A stretch of DNA of 64,000 nt. Source: Gudongella sp034006985 (GTDB taxonomy: Bacteria; Bacillota; Clostridia; Tissierellales; Tissierellaceae). Below, one piece after another: positions 26,341-35,071 of the stretch; within the stretch, counting starts at the first letter, position 1; every line of letters starts with the position of its first letter. The notes under the pieces are model-generated. The model was not told the DNA's origin and made no database searches. It saw nothing but the letters and a program-made list of their open reading frames with translations. The position numbers were made by a program, and so were the translations under genes. The DNA is taken from positions 19,392 through 83,391 of the forward strand of contig JAVERT010000011.1 in NCBI GenBank assembly GCA_034006985.1. The letters run 5' to 3'.

Positions 26341-26868
26341 TTATTCATATTTTACTGTCTCTTGCTCTTCTTCTGAATATCTGGCAAATGAATAGATAAC
26401 ATCAGATAATCTATTTACATATTTTATAACCAAAGGGTCAACCTCAGCTATCCCTGAAAGTGAAACTATCCTTCTTTCAGCCCTCCTACAAACGGTCCTT
26501 GCAACATGTAGGTATGCAGAAGCTAAATTTGAACCAGGTATTATAAATCCAGTTGGGTCATTTAGTCTACCCATATAAATATCAATAATATCTTCAAGTT
26601 CCTTGATGTCTTCTTCTTTTATTTTATACATTACCTTAGTTGCGTCTTCAGTTGCTAAATTTGTTGCAACAGTAAAAAGCTTGTTTTGAATTTTAAAGAT
26701 TCTATCACGCATTTCTTCGTCGATGGCATAATTCTTCGCAAGTCCTAGAAAAGTTCCAAGCTCATCTATTGTGCCATAACTTTCAACTCTTATATCATCT
26801 TTTGTAACTCTCTTATCATCAAATAGAGAGGTCTTACCTTTATCTCCACCTTTTGTATAAATTCCCAT
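26341..26868 (-). CDS. Cob(I)alamin adenosyltransferase, PduO type
   Basis: Transfers adenosyl from ATP to cob(I)alamin to make coenzyme B12. The 175 residues start MGIYTKGGDKGKTSLFD, followed by KDDIRVESYGTIDELGTFLG, PGSNLASAYLHVARTVCRRAERR and VIKYVNRLSDVIYSFARY, all hallmarks of PduO-type enzymes. I chose the ATG at 26866-26868, preceded by AAAAGGGGGC, 16 nt after the rlmL stop. This shows the organism uses adenosylcobalamin, which fits the B12 riboswitch near 63740-63935. Confidence 0.93.
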   Translation of the reverse strand: MGIYTKGGDKGKTSLFDDKRVTKDDIRVESYGTIDELGTFLGLAKNYAIDEEMRDRIFKIQNKLFTVATNLATEDATKVMYKIKEEDIKELEDIIDIYMGRLNDPTGFIIPGSNLASAYLHVARTVCRRAERRIVSLSGIAEVDPLVIKYVNRLSDVIYSFARYSEEEQETVKYE

Positions 26869-26884
26869 TTTCTTGCCCCCTTTT

Positions 26885-28015
26885 CTACTTTGGTCTTGGA
26901 CCATAATACTGATAATAGTCTACCTTTATTCTACCATTATAAAGTTTTCTCTTCTTATCTGCCTTTTTACCATATAGCTTTTCAAAATTCTCATTTGATG
27001 TAATTGTATAAATAGACCATGTTGCAAGTTCTCTAAACTTTTTGCCAAAGTCTTTATACAATAATTCTGCCTCTTCTTTTTCTCCCATTCTCTCACCATA
27101 GGGAGGATTTGTTATTACCACACCATAATTATCTAAAAGGTCTATATCTCTCATATCCTTCATGAAAAAAGCAATATCTTCTTCTAAACCAACTTTTGCT
27201 GCATTATCCCTTGCTCTTAATATCGACCTTTTATCTATATCTGCTCCTAGTAATTCTAGTTTTACATTATGGTTTATACCCTTTAATGCTTCTGCTCTCA
27301 CATTTTCCCAGATATCTTTATCAATGAAATGAAAATTCTCTGCATCAAAGCTTCTATCTAGACCTGGTGCGATATTTTTCCCTATCATACCCGCTTCAAT
27401 TAAAATGGTCCCAGCTCCACAAAATGGATCTAAAAGAACTCTATCTTTATTCCAGAAACTTAAATAAACCATTGCAGCCGCAAGAGTTTCTTTTATAGGT
27501 GCATCCCCTGCTCTATCTCTATACCCTCTTTTATGAAGACCATCCCCTGAAGTATCTATTGTAAGTGTTGCAATATCCTTTAACAAAGCAACCTCTATTC
27601 TATATCTTGGGCCTGATTTTTCGAACCATTCTACTGGATACTTTGTCTTTAATCTTTCTACTATTGCCTTTTCTACTATTCTTTGACAATCTGAAATAGA
27701 AAACAACTTAGAGTTTATACTTTTACCATCGATAATAAAATTAGCATCCTCTGGTATATAATCTTCCCATGGAAGTTCCTTAGTTTTTTCGAACAATTCA
27801 TCAAATGCAGTCGCCCCGAATTCTCCAACCTCTATCAAAACTCTTTCTGCTGTTCGTAACCATATATTGGCCTTTGCAATATCTTCTGGTCTTCCTTTAA
27901 ACTTTACCTTACCATTTTCTAATGTTATATCCTCATATCCCAAAGCCATTAATTCTCTTTTTGCAACAGCCTCTAATCCAAATGTAGTTGTAGCTATTAA
28001 ATTCATTATTTCCAT
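26885..28015 (-). CDS. THUMP-domain RNA methyltransferase, RlmL/YpsC family
   Basis: A SAM-dependent RNA N2-guanine methyltransferase candidate, probably acting on 23S rRNA. The N-terminal part (1-160) holds the ferredoxin-like and THUMP regions (TFGLEAVAKRELMALGYE, RVLIEVGEF). The Rossmann methyltransferase domain has LLDPFCGAGTILIEAGMIG and the catalytic TNPPYGERMG. The 376-residue length fits Bacillus YpsC rather than the longer E. coli RlmKL fusion. I chose the ATG at 28013-28015 with GGGGAG 8 nt upstream. It shares a transcript with the adenosyltransferase. Confidence 0.88.
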   Translation of the reverse strand: MEIMNLIATTTFGLEAVAKRELMALGYEDITLENGKVKFKGRPEDIAKANIWLRTAERVLIEVGEFGATAFDELFEKTKELPWEDYIPEDANFIIDGKSINSKLFSISDCQRIVEKAIVERLKTKYPVEWFEKSGPRYRIEVALLKDIATLTIDTSGDGLHKRGYRDRAGDAPIKETLAAAMVYLSFWNKDRVLLDPFCGAGTILIEAGMIGKNIAPGLDRSFDAENFHFIDKDIWENVRAEALKGINHNVKLELLGADIDKRSILRARDNAAKVGLEEDIAFFMKDMRDIDLLDNYGVVITNPPYGERMGEKEEAELLYKDFGKKFRELATWSIYTITSNENFEKLYGKKADKKRKLYNGRIKVDYYQYYGPRPK

Positions 28016-28074
28016 TATAATATCTCCCCTCTTTTCTATATTATACTCAATTATTCCCATATTAAATAATTTAT

Positions 28075-28104
28075 TTGTGATTTTAGATATTTAAAGGGTA
28101 TAAA
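28075..28104 (+). promoter_or_regulatory. Promoter candidate for the superoxide reductase gene
   Basis: TTGTGA (28075-28080), an 18-bp spacer and TATAAA (28099-28104). It would give a leader of about 40 nt. A divergent -10 (TATAAT, 28040-28045 on the complement) may serve rlmL. Confidence 0.5.
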
Positions 28105-28153
28105 TATTTTGCAAGTCAATTTATTTGAATTTAGAATTTAAAGGAGGATTTTT

Positions 28154-28528
28154 ATGTCAATAGGAAAATTATATCAAAGTGGAGATTGGAAAGGTGAAAA
28201 GCATGTACCAGTTATCCATGCACCTGAGACAGCAAAAGTTGGAGAAGAAATAGACGTTAGAGTTGTTATTGGTGAAGAAATAGCTCACCCAAATGTGTTC
28301 GAACATCATATAGCTTGGGTTAAAGTGTATTTTAAACCAGAAAACGGTAAATTTCCAGTAGAAATAGCAACTCACAATTTCTCAGCTCATGGAGAATCAG
28401 ATTTACTTACTTCTTTTGATGTAAACACAAAATTCAAGGTATCATCTTCAGGTACAATTTATGCAACAAGCTATTGCAATATCCATGGTTTATGGGAAAA
28501 TTCTGCAGAAATCAAGATAGAGGGTTAA
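28154..28528 (+). CDS. sor: Superoxide reductase, one-iron (neelaredoxin) type
   Basis: Reduces superoxide to hydrogen peroxide without making oxygen, a typical anaerobe defence. The 124 residues contain the catalytic loop GEKHVPVI (Glu15-Lys16-His17), HPNVFEHHI with iron ligands near His45 and His51, and YCNIHG with Cys108 and His111. The N-terminal FeCys4 desulforedoxin domain of two-iron desulfoferrodoxins is absent, so it is a class II enzyme. A strong AGGAGG precedes the ATG. It is monocistronic with its own promoter and terminator. No rubredoxin donor is adjacent. Confidence 0.94.
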   Translation: MSIGKLYQSGDWKGEKHVPVIHAPETAKVGEEIDVRVVIGEEIAHPNVFEHHIAWVKVYFKPENGKFPVEIATHNFSAHGESDLLTSFDVNTKFKVSSSGTIYATSYCNIHGLWENSAEIKIEG

Positions 28529-28544
28529 TACCCTCTATTTTTTC
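28517..28544 (+). terminator. Intrinsic terminator after sor
   Basis: A perfect 9-bp stem ATAGAGGGT/ACCCTCTAT (28517-28525 and 28530-28538) with a 4-nt loop is followed by TTTTTC. It overlaps the stop codon. Confidence 0.9.
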
Positions 28545-28573
28545 TTGACAATAATTTCTACTTATATTAATAT
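28545..28573 (+). promoter_or_regulatory. Promoter of the tyrS T-box transcript
   Basis: TTGACA (28545-28550), 17-bp spacer, TAATAT (28568-28573). It lies directly before the T-box leader. Confidence 0.8.
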
Positions 28574-28579
28574 AAGGTT

Positions 28580-28747
28580 AAATTAATAAAGACTGTGAAG
28601 GATATAGTAGAATTTTGTAATAGATCTACAGAGAGTTGATGAAGGCTGAAATTCAACAAATTCAAATTCGAAATACAAATCTGGAGTCTAATGGAAATTC
28701 ACACTATATGTGAAATGAGGCTTTACGCAAATTAAGGTGGTACCACG
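28580..28747 (+). promoter_or_regulatory. Tyr T-box leader
   Basis: The T-box sequence AAGGTGGTACCACG (28734-28747) is exact. Upstream stem I contains a plausible specifier TAC (Tyr) at 28674-28676 within CGAAATACAAAT. Uncharged tRNA-Tyr binding should stabilise the antiterminator and turn on tyrS. The specifier call rests on the downstream gene and this single good candidate. Confidence 0.93.
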
Positions 28748-28787
28748 GGTTTACTCGTCCTTTAGATGAGTAAGCCCTTTATTTTTT
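28747..28787 (+). terminator. T-box terminator
   Basis: GGGTTTACTCGTC pairs with GATGAGTAAGCCC and is followed by TTTATTTTTTT. Its 5' arm adjoins the T-box sequence, so it competes with the antiterminator. Confidence 0.9.
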
Positions 28788-28803
28788 TGAAAGGGGTTAT
28801 TAT

Positions 28804-30027
28804 ATGAAAAACGTTTATGATATTCTTAACGAAAGAGGTTATGTAGATCAATGTACGCATGAAGATGAATTAAAAGAACTTTTAGCAAAGGAGTCTGTTC
28901 CTTTTTATATTGGATTTGATGCAACTGCAGATAGTTTAACACTAGGTCATTTTATACAGGTAATGGTAATGATGCATATGCAAAGAGCAGGACATAGACC
29001 TATCGCTCTTTTAGGTGGTGGGACTACAATGATTGGCGACCCTTCAGGTAAATCCGATATGAGAAGAGTCTTAACTAGAGAGATGATAGATTACAATGCT
29101 TCAAAATTTAAAGAGCAACTTTCTAAGTTTCTTGACTTTAGTGAAGGCAAAGCTTTTATGGTTAATAATGCGGATTGGTTAATGGACCTAAACTTTGTTA
29201 ATTTCATGAGAGAGATTGGAGTACATTTTTCTGTAAATAGAATGCTTAACTTCGATTGTTACAAAAGCAGACTTGAACAAGGTCTAACATTCTTTGAATT
29301 TGGTTATATGCTTATGCAAAGCTATGACTTCTTACACCTATATAGAACACTAGGTTGCAAGTTGCAATTAGGTGGAAGTGACCAGTGGTCAAATATACTT
29401 GGAGGATATGAGCTTATTAGAAAGCTTGAGCAAGGACAATCCTATGGTATGACATTTAAACTTCTTACCACAGCATCTGGAACTAAAATGGGCAAAACTG
29501 AAAAAGGTGCTATCTGGTTGGACCCTGAAAAGACATCTCCATATGAGATGTTCCAATATATGAGAAATGCTGACGACAGAGATGTTAAAAAATTCCTTTC
29601 ATTACTTACTTTTATACCGCTAGAAGAAATTGAAGAATTGACAAATGTTGAAGGCTCTGAAATAAATAAAGCAAAAGAAAGATTAGCTTTAGAAGTTGTT
29701 GGAATGATTCACGGGGAAGAAGAAGCTGAAAAAGCTCTTAAGGCTTCTCAAGCTCTATTTGCTGATGGTAGCGATGAAAGCGATGTTCCATCTACACTTG
29801 TAGATAAAGAACTAATAGGAGACGGTATAGGCATCTTGGACTTGATGCGAAATGTTGGTCTTATAAAATCAAATGGTGAAGGCAGAAGATTAATTGAACA
29901 AGGTGGCGTAAGTATTGATGGAGAAAAAATAGAAGACTTAGGCAAAATAATTACAGAAGATGATTTTAAGGATGGAAAAATTCTAATTAAAAAAGGCAAA
30001 AAAATATATCACCAAATTAGAATCTAA
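28804..30027 (+). CDS. tyrS: Tyrosyl-tRNA synthetase
   Basis: Charges tRNA-Tyr. The 407-residue class I enzyme has a HIGH-like motif in the form SLTLGHF near residue 43-49, the tyrosine-specific GGGTTMIGDPSGKSD and GGSDQWSNILGGYELIRK segments, and the KMSKS loop in the form KMGKTEKGAIWL near 228. The C-terminal S4-like domain (NVGLIKSNGEGRRLIEQGGV) is complete. Regulated by the upstream Tyr T-box. Both class I motifs are slightly non-canonical but within the range of Clostridia enzymes. Confidence 0.96.
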   Translation: MKNVYDILNERGYVDQCTHEDELKELLAKESVPFYIGFDATADSLTLGHFIQVMVMMHMQRAGHRPIALLGGGTTMIGDPSGKSDMRRVLTREMIDYNASKFKEQLSKFLDFSEGKAFMVNNADWLMDLNFVNFMREIGVHFSVNRMLNFDCYKSRLEQGLTFFEFGYMLMQSYDFLHLYRTLGCKLQLGGSDQWSNILGGYELIRKLEQGQSYGMTFKLLTTASGTKMGKTEKGAIWLDPEKTSPYEMFQYMRNADDRDVKKFLSLLTFIPLEEIEELTNVEGSEINKAKERLALEVVGMIHGEEEAEKALKASQALFADGSDESDVPSTLVDKELIGDGIGILDLMRNVGLIKSNGEGRRLIEQGGVSIDGEKIEDLGKIITEDDFKDGKILIKKGKKIYHQIRI

Positions 30028-30037
30028 TCTTAACTGC

Positions 30038-30075
30038 AAAACAACCGGCTCGTTTATATCTGAGCCGGTTGTTTT
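30038..30075. terminator. Bidirectional terminator between tyrS and the M20D gene
   Basis: A perfect 14-bp stem AAAACAACCGGCTC/GAGCCGGTTGTTTT (30038-30051 and 30062-30075) with a 10-nt loop lies between two convergent genes. Confidence 0.92.
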
Positions 30076-30087
30076 ATATTTCTTTCT

Positions 30088-31251
30088 TTATTTATTTAAA
30101 AAGTCTATTGCATATTGAGCATAAAGGCTTGCAGATGTCATCATTGCATCTTCATCAATATCAAACTTAGGATGATGATGTGGAGCATATGGAATTTTCG
30201 CCTCGTTTTTAGAACCTACAAATGCAAATGCTGTAGGACAATGCTCTGCAAAGAAACCAAAGTCCTCTCCACCTGTAGTCTTTTCAAACTTAATTATACT
30301 TTCTTCACCTGCTATTTTTCTAACAGCACCTTCGCCAATCTCTGACATCATAGGATCATTTATAGTTGGTATAACCATTTGAGTATACTCTACCCTAGCT
30401 TCTGCTCTATAGCTTTTAGCTGTACTTTCTGCGATTCTCCTGATTTGATCTTCAAATCCAGCATTTACTTCCATGCTAAAGCATCTAGTAGTACCTTCCA
30501 TATATGCATCTCCAGCAATTACATTCCATCTTGAACCTGCTTTTACCATGCCTACACTTACTACTGCTGGATCTAATGGTGATATTTCTCTACTTACTAT
30601 CGTTTGTAAATTCATAACTATAGCGGATGCTACTACTGCAGCGTCTATTCCTTGCTGTGGCATTGAACCATGTCCACCTTTTCCTGTTATGAAAATCTTA
30701 AACATACCTGCCGAAGCCATTCTAGGGCCAGCTTCTATCGAAACCTTTCCAACTTCACAATCATTCCAAATATGGATCCCAAAAGCCCCATCCACTCCAT
30801 CTAAAGCACCATCTTTAATCATTGCAAGAGCGCCTTGTGCAATTTCTTCTCCTGGTTGGAAAAGCAGTTTAACGGTACCATTAAATTCATCTTTCATATC
30901 CATTAATATCTTTGCTGCTGTTAAAAGGCTTGCCATATGTCCATCATGACCACATGCATGCATCATTCCTTCAGTTTTTGATTTATAGGGAACATCACTA
31001 GCTTCTAGCACTTCAAGCGCATCCATATCAGCTCTTAGTGCTATGGTTTTTCCTTCGCCTTTTCCTTTTATTTCAGCTACAACTCCAGTTCCACCTGATT
31101 TAACGGGTTTTAGCCCCATTTTTTCTAATTCTTCAATTACTCTTTTTTGAGTATTGAATTCCTTCATACTTGGCTCAGGATTCATATGGAATTCCCTTCT
31201 CATCTCAACTGCATAATCCTGATATTTTGTCCTTAATTCTTTTACATTCAT
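30088..31251 (-). CDS. M20D-family amidohydrolase (N-acyl amino acid hydrolase type)
   Basis: A metal-dependent amidohydrolase of 387 residues. It has the M20D signatures RREFHMNPEPSMKEF, ALRADMDALEV, MHACGHDGHMASLL with metal-binding His/Asp, LFQPGEEIAQGA and GKGGHGSMPQQGIDA in the dimerization domain. Relatives cleave N-acetyl or other N-acyl amino acids, hippurate or IAA conjugates. The substrate here is unknown. It starts 3 nt after the stop of the M20 carbamoylase-type gene, so the two are translationally linked. Confidence 0.9.
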   Translation of the reverse strand: MNVKELRTKYQDYAVEMRREFHMNPEPSMKEFNTQKRVIEELEKMGLKPVKSGGTGVVAEIKGKGEGKTIALRADMDALEVLEASDVPYKSKTEGMMHACGHDGHMASLLTAAKILMDMKDEFNGTVKLLFQPGEEIAQGALAMIKDGALDGVDGAFGIHIWNDCEVGKVSIEAGPRMASAGMFKIFITGKGGHGSMPQQGIDAAVVASAIVMNLQTIVSREISPLDPAVVSVGMVKAGSRWNVIAGDAYMEGTTRCFSMEVNAGFEDQIRRIAESTAKSYRAEARVEYTQMVIPTINDPMMSEIGEGAVRKIAGEESIIKFEKTTGGEDFGFFAEHCPTAFAFVGSKNEAKIPYAPHHHPKFDIDEDAMMTSASLYAQYAIDFLNK

Positions 31252-31254
31252 GTT

Positions 31255-32490
31255 TTATTCCTCCCCTAGTTTAATAATTGTTTCATAAATCAACTCAATA
31301 CCTTTTTGAAGTTGATCATAATCAGTCCACTCATCTTTAGAATGGCTTTTACCACCCTTACTTGGAACAAAGATTAATCCTACATCTGTAATTTGTGACA
31401 TGATCATAGCATCATGACCTGCCCCACTCAACATCATTTGATATGAAAAGTCTAAATCTTTCGCACTTGATTTAAACATTTCAACGATATTTGGATTCAT
31501 TTCTACAGGATCTGCATTTAGCATTTCTGAAATCTGAAAACCTGTAGCAGTCTCATTTGTAATTTTTTCTATATCTTGTACTATTTTAGCTTTAACTGAG
31601 TCGATACTTTTTTGTGATTTTGATCTAATGTCTACAGTAAAAGTTGCCTCTTTAGCTACAATATTTGCGGCACCAGGTTTAACTTCTAGTGAGCCCACCG
31701 TCGCAACAGTTCCATTGTTTTCTGCCATTGCATATTCAGCTATTTTAGAAATGACTTTTGAAGCAGCTAAAACTGCATCAGATCTCATATCCATGGGGGT
31801 CGTTCCCGCATGGTCAGCCTTTCCATTAATTGTCACCTTAAACTCATTGATACCTACAATAAACTCTACTATTCCAACATCTTTTAATTCTTTTTCCAAA
31901 ATTGGTCCTTGCTCTATATGCAGTTCTATAAATGCCTTTATTTTTTCTTTATCTTTTTTTGCTTCTCCTATTTTCGTTGGATCAAATCCAAAGTCTCTAA
32001 AAGCATCGGCCATAGAAATTCCATCTTTATCCTTGTTTCGCTCAAGCTGTGCATAATCAACTAATCCAACCATCGCACGGCTTCCAAAAACACCTGATCC
32101 AAATCTACCGCCCTCTTCTTCTATCATAGCTACGAATTCAAGTGGGTTTTTTAGAACTACATTATTTTCATCTAGTGTTCTAATTATTTCAAGAGCCATA
32201 ATTACTCCAGCTGGTCCGTCAAAATTTCCTCCATTTTTTACAGAATCAAAGTGTGAACCTATAAGAATTACTTTAGCATCTTTATCCGTTCCTTCTCTTC
32301 TACCAAATAGAGTTCCTGCGGCGTCTTCATATATATCTAGGTTCAATTTTTGAAGTTCACTTTTTAAATAATCTCTTGCCATTTTATCTTCAGCAGTTAA
32401 AGAAAATCTAGTAAGACCACCGTCTTTGCTACTATTAAATTCAGATAATTTTTCTATATCATTTTTTATTCTATCCAAATTTGTCTTCAT
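31255..32490 (-). CDS. M20-family Zn hydrolase, N-carbamoyl amino acid / allantoate hydrolase type
   Basis: A 411-residue dinuclear metallo-amidohydrolase of the HyuC/AllC group. Motifs are IGSHFDSVKNGGNFDGPAGV (metal ligands), MIEEEGGRFGSGVFGSRA, ELHIEQGPILEKE, NGKADHAGTTPMDMRSDA and SGAGHDAMIMS near the C-terminus. Such enzymes release ammonia and CO2 from N-carbamoyl amino acids or ureido compounds. I chose the ATG at 32488-32490 because GGGAGG lies just upstream. It sits between osmC and the M20D gene. The pair may salvage N-acylated or carbamoylated amino acids, as an inference from context. Confidence 0.88.
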   Translation of the reverse strand: MKTNLDRIKNDIEKLSEFNSSKDGGLTRFSLTAEDKMARDYLKSELQKLNLDIYEDAAGTLFGRREGTDKDAKVILIGSHFDSVKNGGNFDGPAGVIMALEIIRTLDENNVVLKNPLEFVAMIEEEGGRFGSGVFGSRAMVGLVDYAQLERNKDKDGISMADAFRDFGFDPTKIGEAKKDKEKIKAFIELHIEQGPILEKELKDVGIVEFIVGINEFKVTINGKADHAGTTPMDMRSDAVLAASKVISKIAEYAMAENNGTVATVGSLEVKPGAANIVAKEATFTVDIRSKSQKSIDSVKAKIVQDIEKITNETATGFQISEMLNADPVEMNPNIVEMFKSSAKDLDFSYQMMLSGAGHDAMIMSQITDVGLIFVPSKGGKSHSKDEWTDYDQLQKGIELIYETIIKLGEE

Positions 32491-32506
32491 TAAAAAACCT
32501 CCCTTA

Positions 32507-32920
32507 CTATATAATTGTCCTATGAGATATTTTACAAGTTTGAGATAATATTGCACTTACATTGCAATACTTCTCTTCAGCTAGGTTGATTGCTCTTTCT
32601 AGCTTTTCTAAATCTAAATCTCTACCTTTAAATTTAAATGTAACAACAATTTCTTCATATGTTTTAGGTGTTTTAGTCACATCCATAATCCCCTCAATAT
32701 CTAAATCAAGTGAATCTATTTCCACTTTCATTTTATCTAGGATTATTTTTACATCAACACCAAGACATCCTCCTAATCCAACAAGAAGCATAGGCATTGG
32801 TCTAAATCCTTCGTTGTTTCCTCCTGCATCCTCTGCCAAATCCATTACGACAGTATGCCCAAATTCATCTTTTGCTTGAAATGCCATATTATCTTTCCAA
32901 CTACAACTTATTTTTTGCAT
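32507..32920 (-). CDS. OsmC/Ohr-family protein
   Basis: A 137-residue protein of the OsmC fold with the two redox cysteines placed as expected: Cys52 in GLGGCLGVD and a second in KYCNVSAIL near 118. Ohr/OsmC proteins are thiol-dependent hydroperoxidases, while YhfA-like members are uncharacterised. This one is closer in length and motif to the YhfA/OsmC-like group. It is the first gene after the terminator that follows the transporter gene, with AAGGTGG as ribosome site, and precedes the M20 genes. Its metabolic link to them is not evident. Confidence 0.87.
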   Translation of the reverse strand: MQKISCSWKDNMAFQAKDEFGHTVVMDLAEDAGGNNEGFRPMPMLLVGLGGCLGVDVKIILDKMKVEIDSLDLDIEGIMDVTKTPKTYEEIVVTFKFKGRDLDLEKLERAINLAEEKYCNVSAILSQTCKISHRTII

Positions 32921-32935
32921 GGTATCCCACCTTCG

Positions 32936-32959
32936 TAAAAAAGCGCCCTAGGGCGCTTT
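32936..32959 (-). terminator. Terminator between transporter and osmC
   Basis: The palindrome AAGCGCCCTAGGGCGCTT (32941-32958) folds to a GC-rich stem followed by TTTTTT on the minus strand. It ends about 16 nt before the osmC start, so read-through or a promoter hidden nearby must supply osmC. Confidence 0.9.
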
Positions 32960-32962
32960 CAA

Positions 32963-34147
32963 TTATATTAAATTTACAAATATTCCTGCTATTAATACTG
33001 AAACTATTGTTACTGTTGTAAACCCACCTACAAGCATCTTAGGTAGCATTTCATCCATCAAGAACTCTCTCTCTTCTTGAGTTTGTGATAATGCCTTTGA
33101 AGCTTCTTCTGTTAAAATATAGTTTGGCGGAAAGCCATATAAGGCTGTTAATGCAACAGCAAATGACATTTCCTTAGTATATCCAAGTTTTTTTCCTAAA
33201 AACATTGAAAGAATAGCCATTCCAGTTACTCCAAGTAGTATTATTCCTGCTAAAGGAACCACTATTTCTAATAACATAGCAGGTGTTGCTCTTCCAAGAC
33301 CTGCGAATACATAAGCCATTAGTACTGTTATAAGGAATCCGAAAGATCCAGATGTATTAAGTGGCTTTTGTTCTACGAATCCGATTTCCTGTGCTATAAC
33401 TCCAAAAATCAAACATATAACAAATGGAGAAATAGATACTATAGGATCTAAAATTCCTGCAAATGCTACTGCAGCCCAAGCAACTAATCCAAGTCTTGCT
33501 AGAGTAATATATGTGGTTTGATAATCCTTTGGAAAAGCAGGAATCAATTTTTTCTTAGCTGGTTTATCTGTAGTGCTAGGGTCTTCTTTAACATGAACAA
33601 TTTCCCCACTCCTAAATCCTGCTAACAATCTATTTCCTTCTTTTTTTAGCAACATACCAGTAAGAGGATATCCAACAAATCCTTGCATTACATATGTAAT
33701 AATTGCAAGAATTGCAAGATTGTCTTTACCTAATGCAGTTGCCGCATCACTCATTACAATTGCTGCTACAATACCTCCTGTAAGTGGTGGTGTTGCTATA
33801 ACTGCTGTTTCGAATCCAAATAGAGCAACCCCTATTGTCATCGTCAATGCTACGATACCTACGATTCCTATAAGTGCGATAACAACTGTTCTCCACTGGC
33901 TTACTAATTCACGAACGGATAACATAGTACCCATATGCGTAATTAACAAATACATGGAAAGTAAAACTACTGGCATCTGGAATCCTGCTAAAGCAACTAT
34001 ATCTGCTGGAAAGAAAGTCCAGAAACCAAAAAGAAATAATAATGCCGCTACAAATACTGATGGAATAAAAGCTTTCGTTTTAGTTGAAACTACATCTCCA
34101 AGTGCTAAAACGATAAGTACAACGGAAAATGCCATTAATAAACTCAT
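32963..34147 (-). CDS. Multi-pass membrane transporter, family not certain
   Basis: A 394-residue, very hydrophobic protein with about ten to eleven predicted helices and a cytosolic loop near residues 180-210 (KEDPSTTDKPAKKKLIPAF). Gly-rich segments such as PPLTGGIVAAIVMSDAA and LTALYGFPPNYILTEEA recall carboxylate/glutamate symporters with re-entrant loops, but I cannot assign it to a named family with confidence. It is upstream of osmC and the two M20 hydrolases, so it may import their substrate. AAGGAGG precedes the ATG. An alternative is an orphan efflux protein. Confidence 0.78.
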   Translation of the reverse strand: MSLLMAFSVVLIVLALGDVVSTKTKAFIPSVFVAALLFLFGFWTFFPADIVALAGFQMPVVLLSMYLLITHMGTMLSVRELVSQWRTVVIALIGIVGIVALTMTIGVALFGFETAVIATPPLTGGIVAAIVMSDAATALGKDNLAILAIITYVMQGFVGYPLTGMLLKKEGNRLLAGFRSGEIVHVKEDPSTTDKPAKKKLIPAFPKDYQTTYITLARLGLVAWAAVAFAGILDPIVSISPFVICLIFGVIAQEIGFVEQKPLNTSGSFGFLITVLMAYVFAGLGRATPAMLLEIVVPLAGIILLGVTGMAILSMFLGKKLGYTKEMSFAVALTALYGFPPNYILTEEASKALSQTQEEREFLMDEMLPKMLVGGFTTVTIVSVLIAGIFVNLI

Positions 34148-34260
34148 AAAATTCCTCCTTCTAAATTTGGTATTTTTTAAAGTATACCAGAACTTTAGAA
34201 GAATGTATATAATAAATTCACATATTCTTATATATAAATATGGCTGTAAACGTTGATAAA

Positions 34261-34290
34261 TAAAGGAAAACGATTACCAGTATTCCTTTA
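34261..34290 (-). terminator. Weak terminator after pgeF
   Basis: An 8-bp AT-rich stem TAAAGGAA/TTCCTTTA (34261-34268 and 34283-34290) with a 14-nt loop is followed by TTTATC on the minus strand. It covers the pgeF stop. Confidence 0.4.
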
Positions 34291-35070
34291 AAGCTTTAAA
34301 ACACTAACAAGCCCCATTAATCCAAACTTTTCTCCATCTCTTCTAAAAGAGTGAAATATTTCTTTTTCTTTATATGTTGAGAGATCAATAATGCTTAAGT
34401 TTTTTTCTTGTATTCCGCTGTCCAAAAGTATCCGTTTGTTTATTTCTTGTAAGTCAATTAAATATTTTATTTCATTCTTTTTTCTTATAGTGTCTTCCCA
34501 ATCAATAAATTTATCCTTGAATTGACTAGCTACATCTATTTGGACCTCAAAGTCATCTCTTCCAATAGCAGGCCCTATTACTGCAACAATATCTTTTGGA
34601 TCTGAATTAAAAGATCTCTTCATAACATATATAGCTTGTTTTGTGATTTCTTTTAGTGTCCCCTTCCATCCAGAATGTATATTAGCCATAACCTTGTTGG
34701 TTTTATCAAATAGCAAAATTGGAACACAATCTGCAAATCTTGTTATTAAAGCGATATCATCCCTCCTTGTTATTAAACCATCTGTATCAGGAAAATATCG
34801 TCCAAGTTGGCTTTCAATTCCTTGTTCTAAATTTTCTATAATTGCTACATTAGAACTATGTGTTTGATAAGCATTGTAAAGAATTTTGGGTTGGACATCT
34901 AAAAAATCATATACTTCTTGAACATTTTTTTTAAGATTTTCAATATTTTTATTTGTACTCATTCCTATATCCATATCTATGGTTGTAAACGCATGTTTAA
35001 GACCCAGTTCTGTTAGCTCAGGTATTGTAATATATCGATAACCATTTTTTTCTACTATCTTATATTCCAT
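34288..35070 (-). CDS. pgeF: Peptidoglycan editing factor / multicopper polyphenol-oxidase fold (PgeF, YfiH)
   Basis: A cytosolic zinc enzyme of the DUF152/YfiH family. E. coli PgeF removes wrongly built UDP-MurNAc-L-Ser, and other members show purine nucleosidase activity. The 260 residues carry the metal-site motifs NAYQTHSSNV, TRFADCVPILLFD and ANIHSGWKGTLKEI, and a C-terminal SFRRDGEKFGLM. GAGGGGAATTAAG precedes the ATG, which lies one base after the stop of the MocA-like gene. The ylmD-like context near division genes is absent here. Confidence 0.9.
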   Translation of the reverse strand: MEYKIVEKNGYRYITIPELTELGLKHAFTTIDMDIGMSTNKNIENLKKNVQEVYDFLDVQPKILYNAYQTHSSNVAIIENLEQGIESQLGRYFPDTDGLITRRDDIALITRFADCVPILLFDKTNKVMANIHSGWKGTLKEITKQAIYVMKRSFNSDPKDIVAVIGPAIGRDDFEVQIDVASQFKDKFIDWEDTIRKKNEIKYLIDLQEINKRILLDSGIQEKNLSIIDLSTYKEKEIFHSFRRDGEKFGLMGLVSVLKL

Positions 35071-35071
35071 C

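Noticed and set aside
28120..28137. TTGCAA-17-TAGAAT as sor promoter
   Set aside because: The start point would fall within the AGGAGG ribosome site, leaving almost no leader. The upstream TTGTGA-18-TATAAA is preferred.
32963..34147. Naming the membrane protein as GltS
   Set aside because: Only general features (Gly-rich re-entrant-like segments, size) agree. No diagnostic motif could be confirmed, so a generic transporter call was kept.
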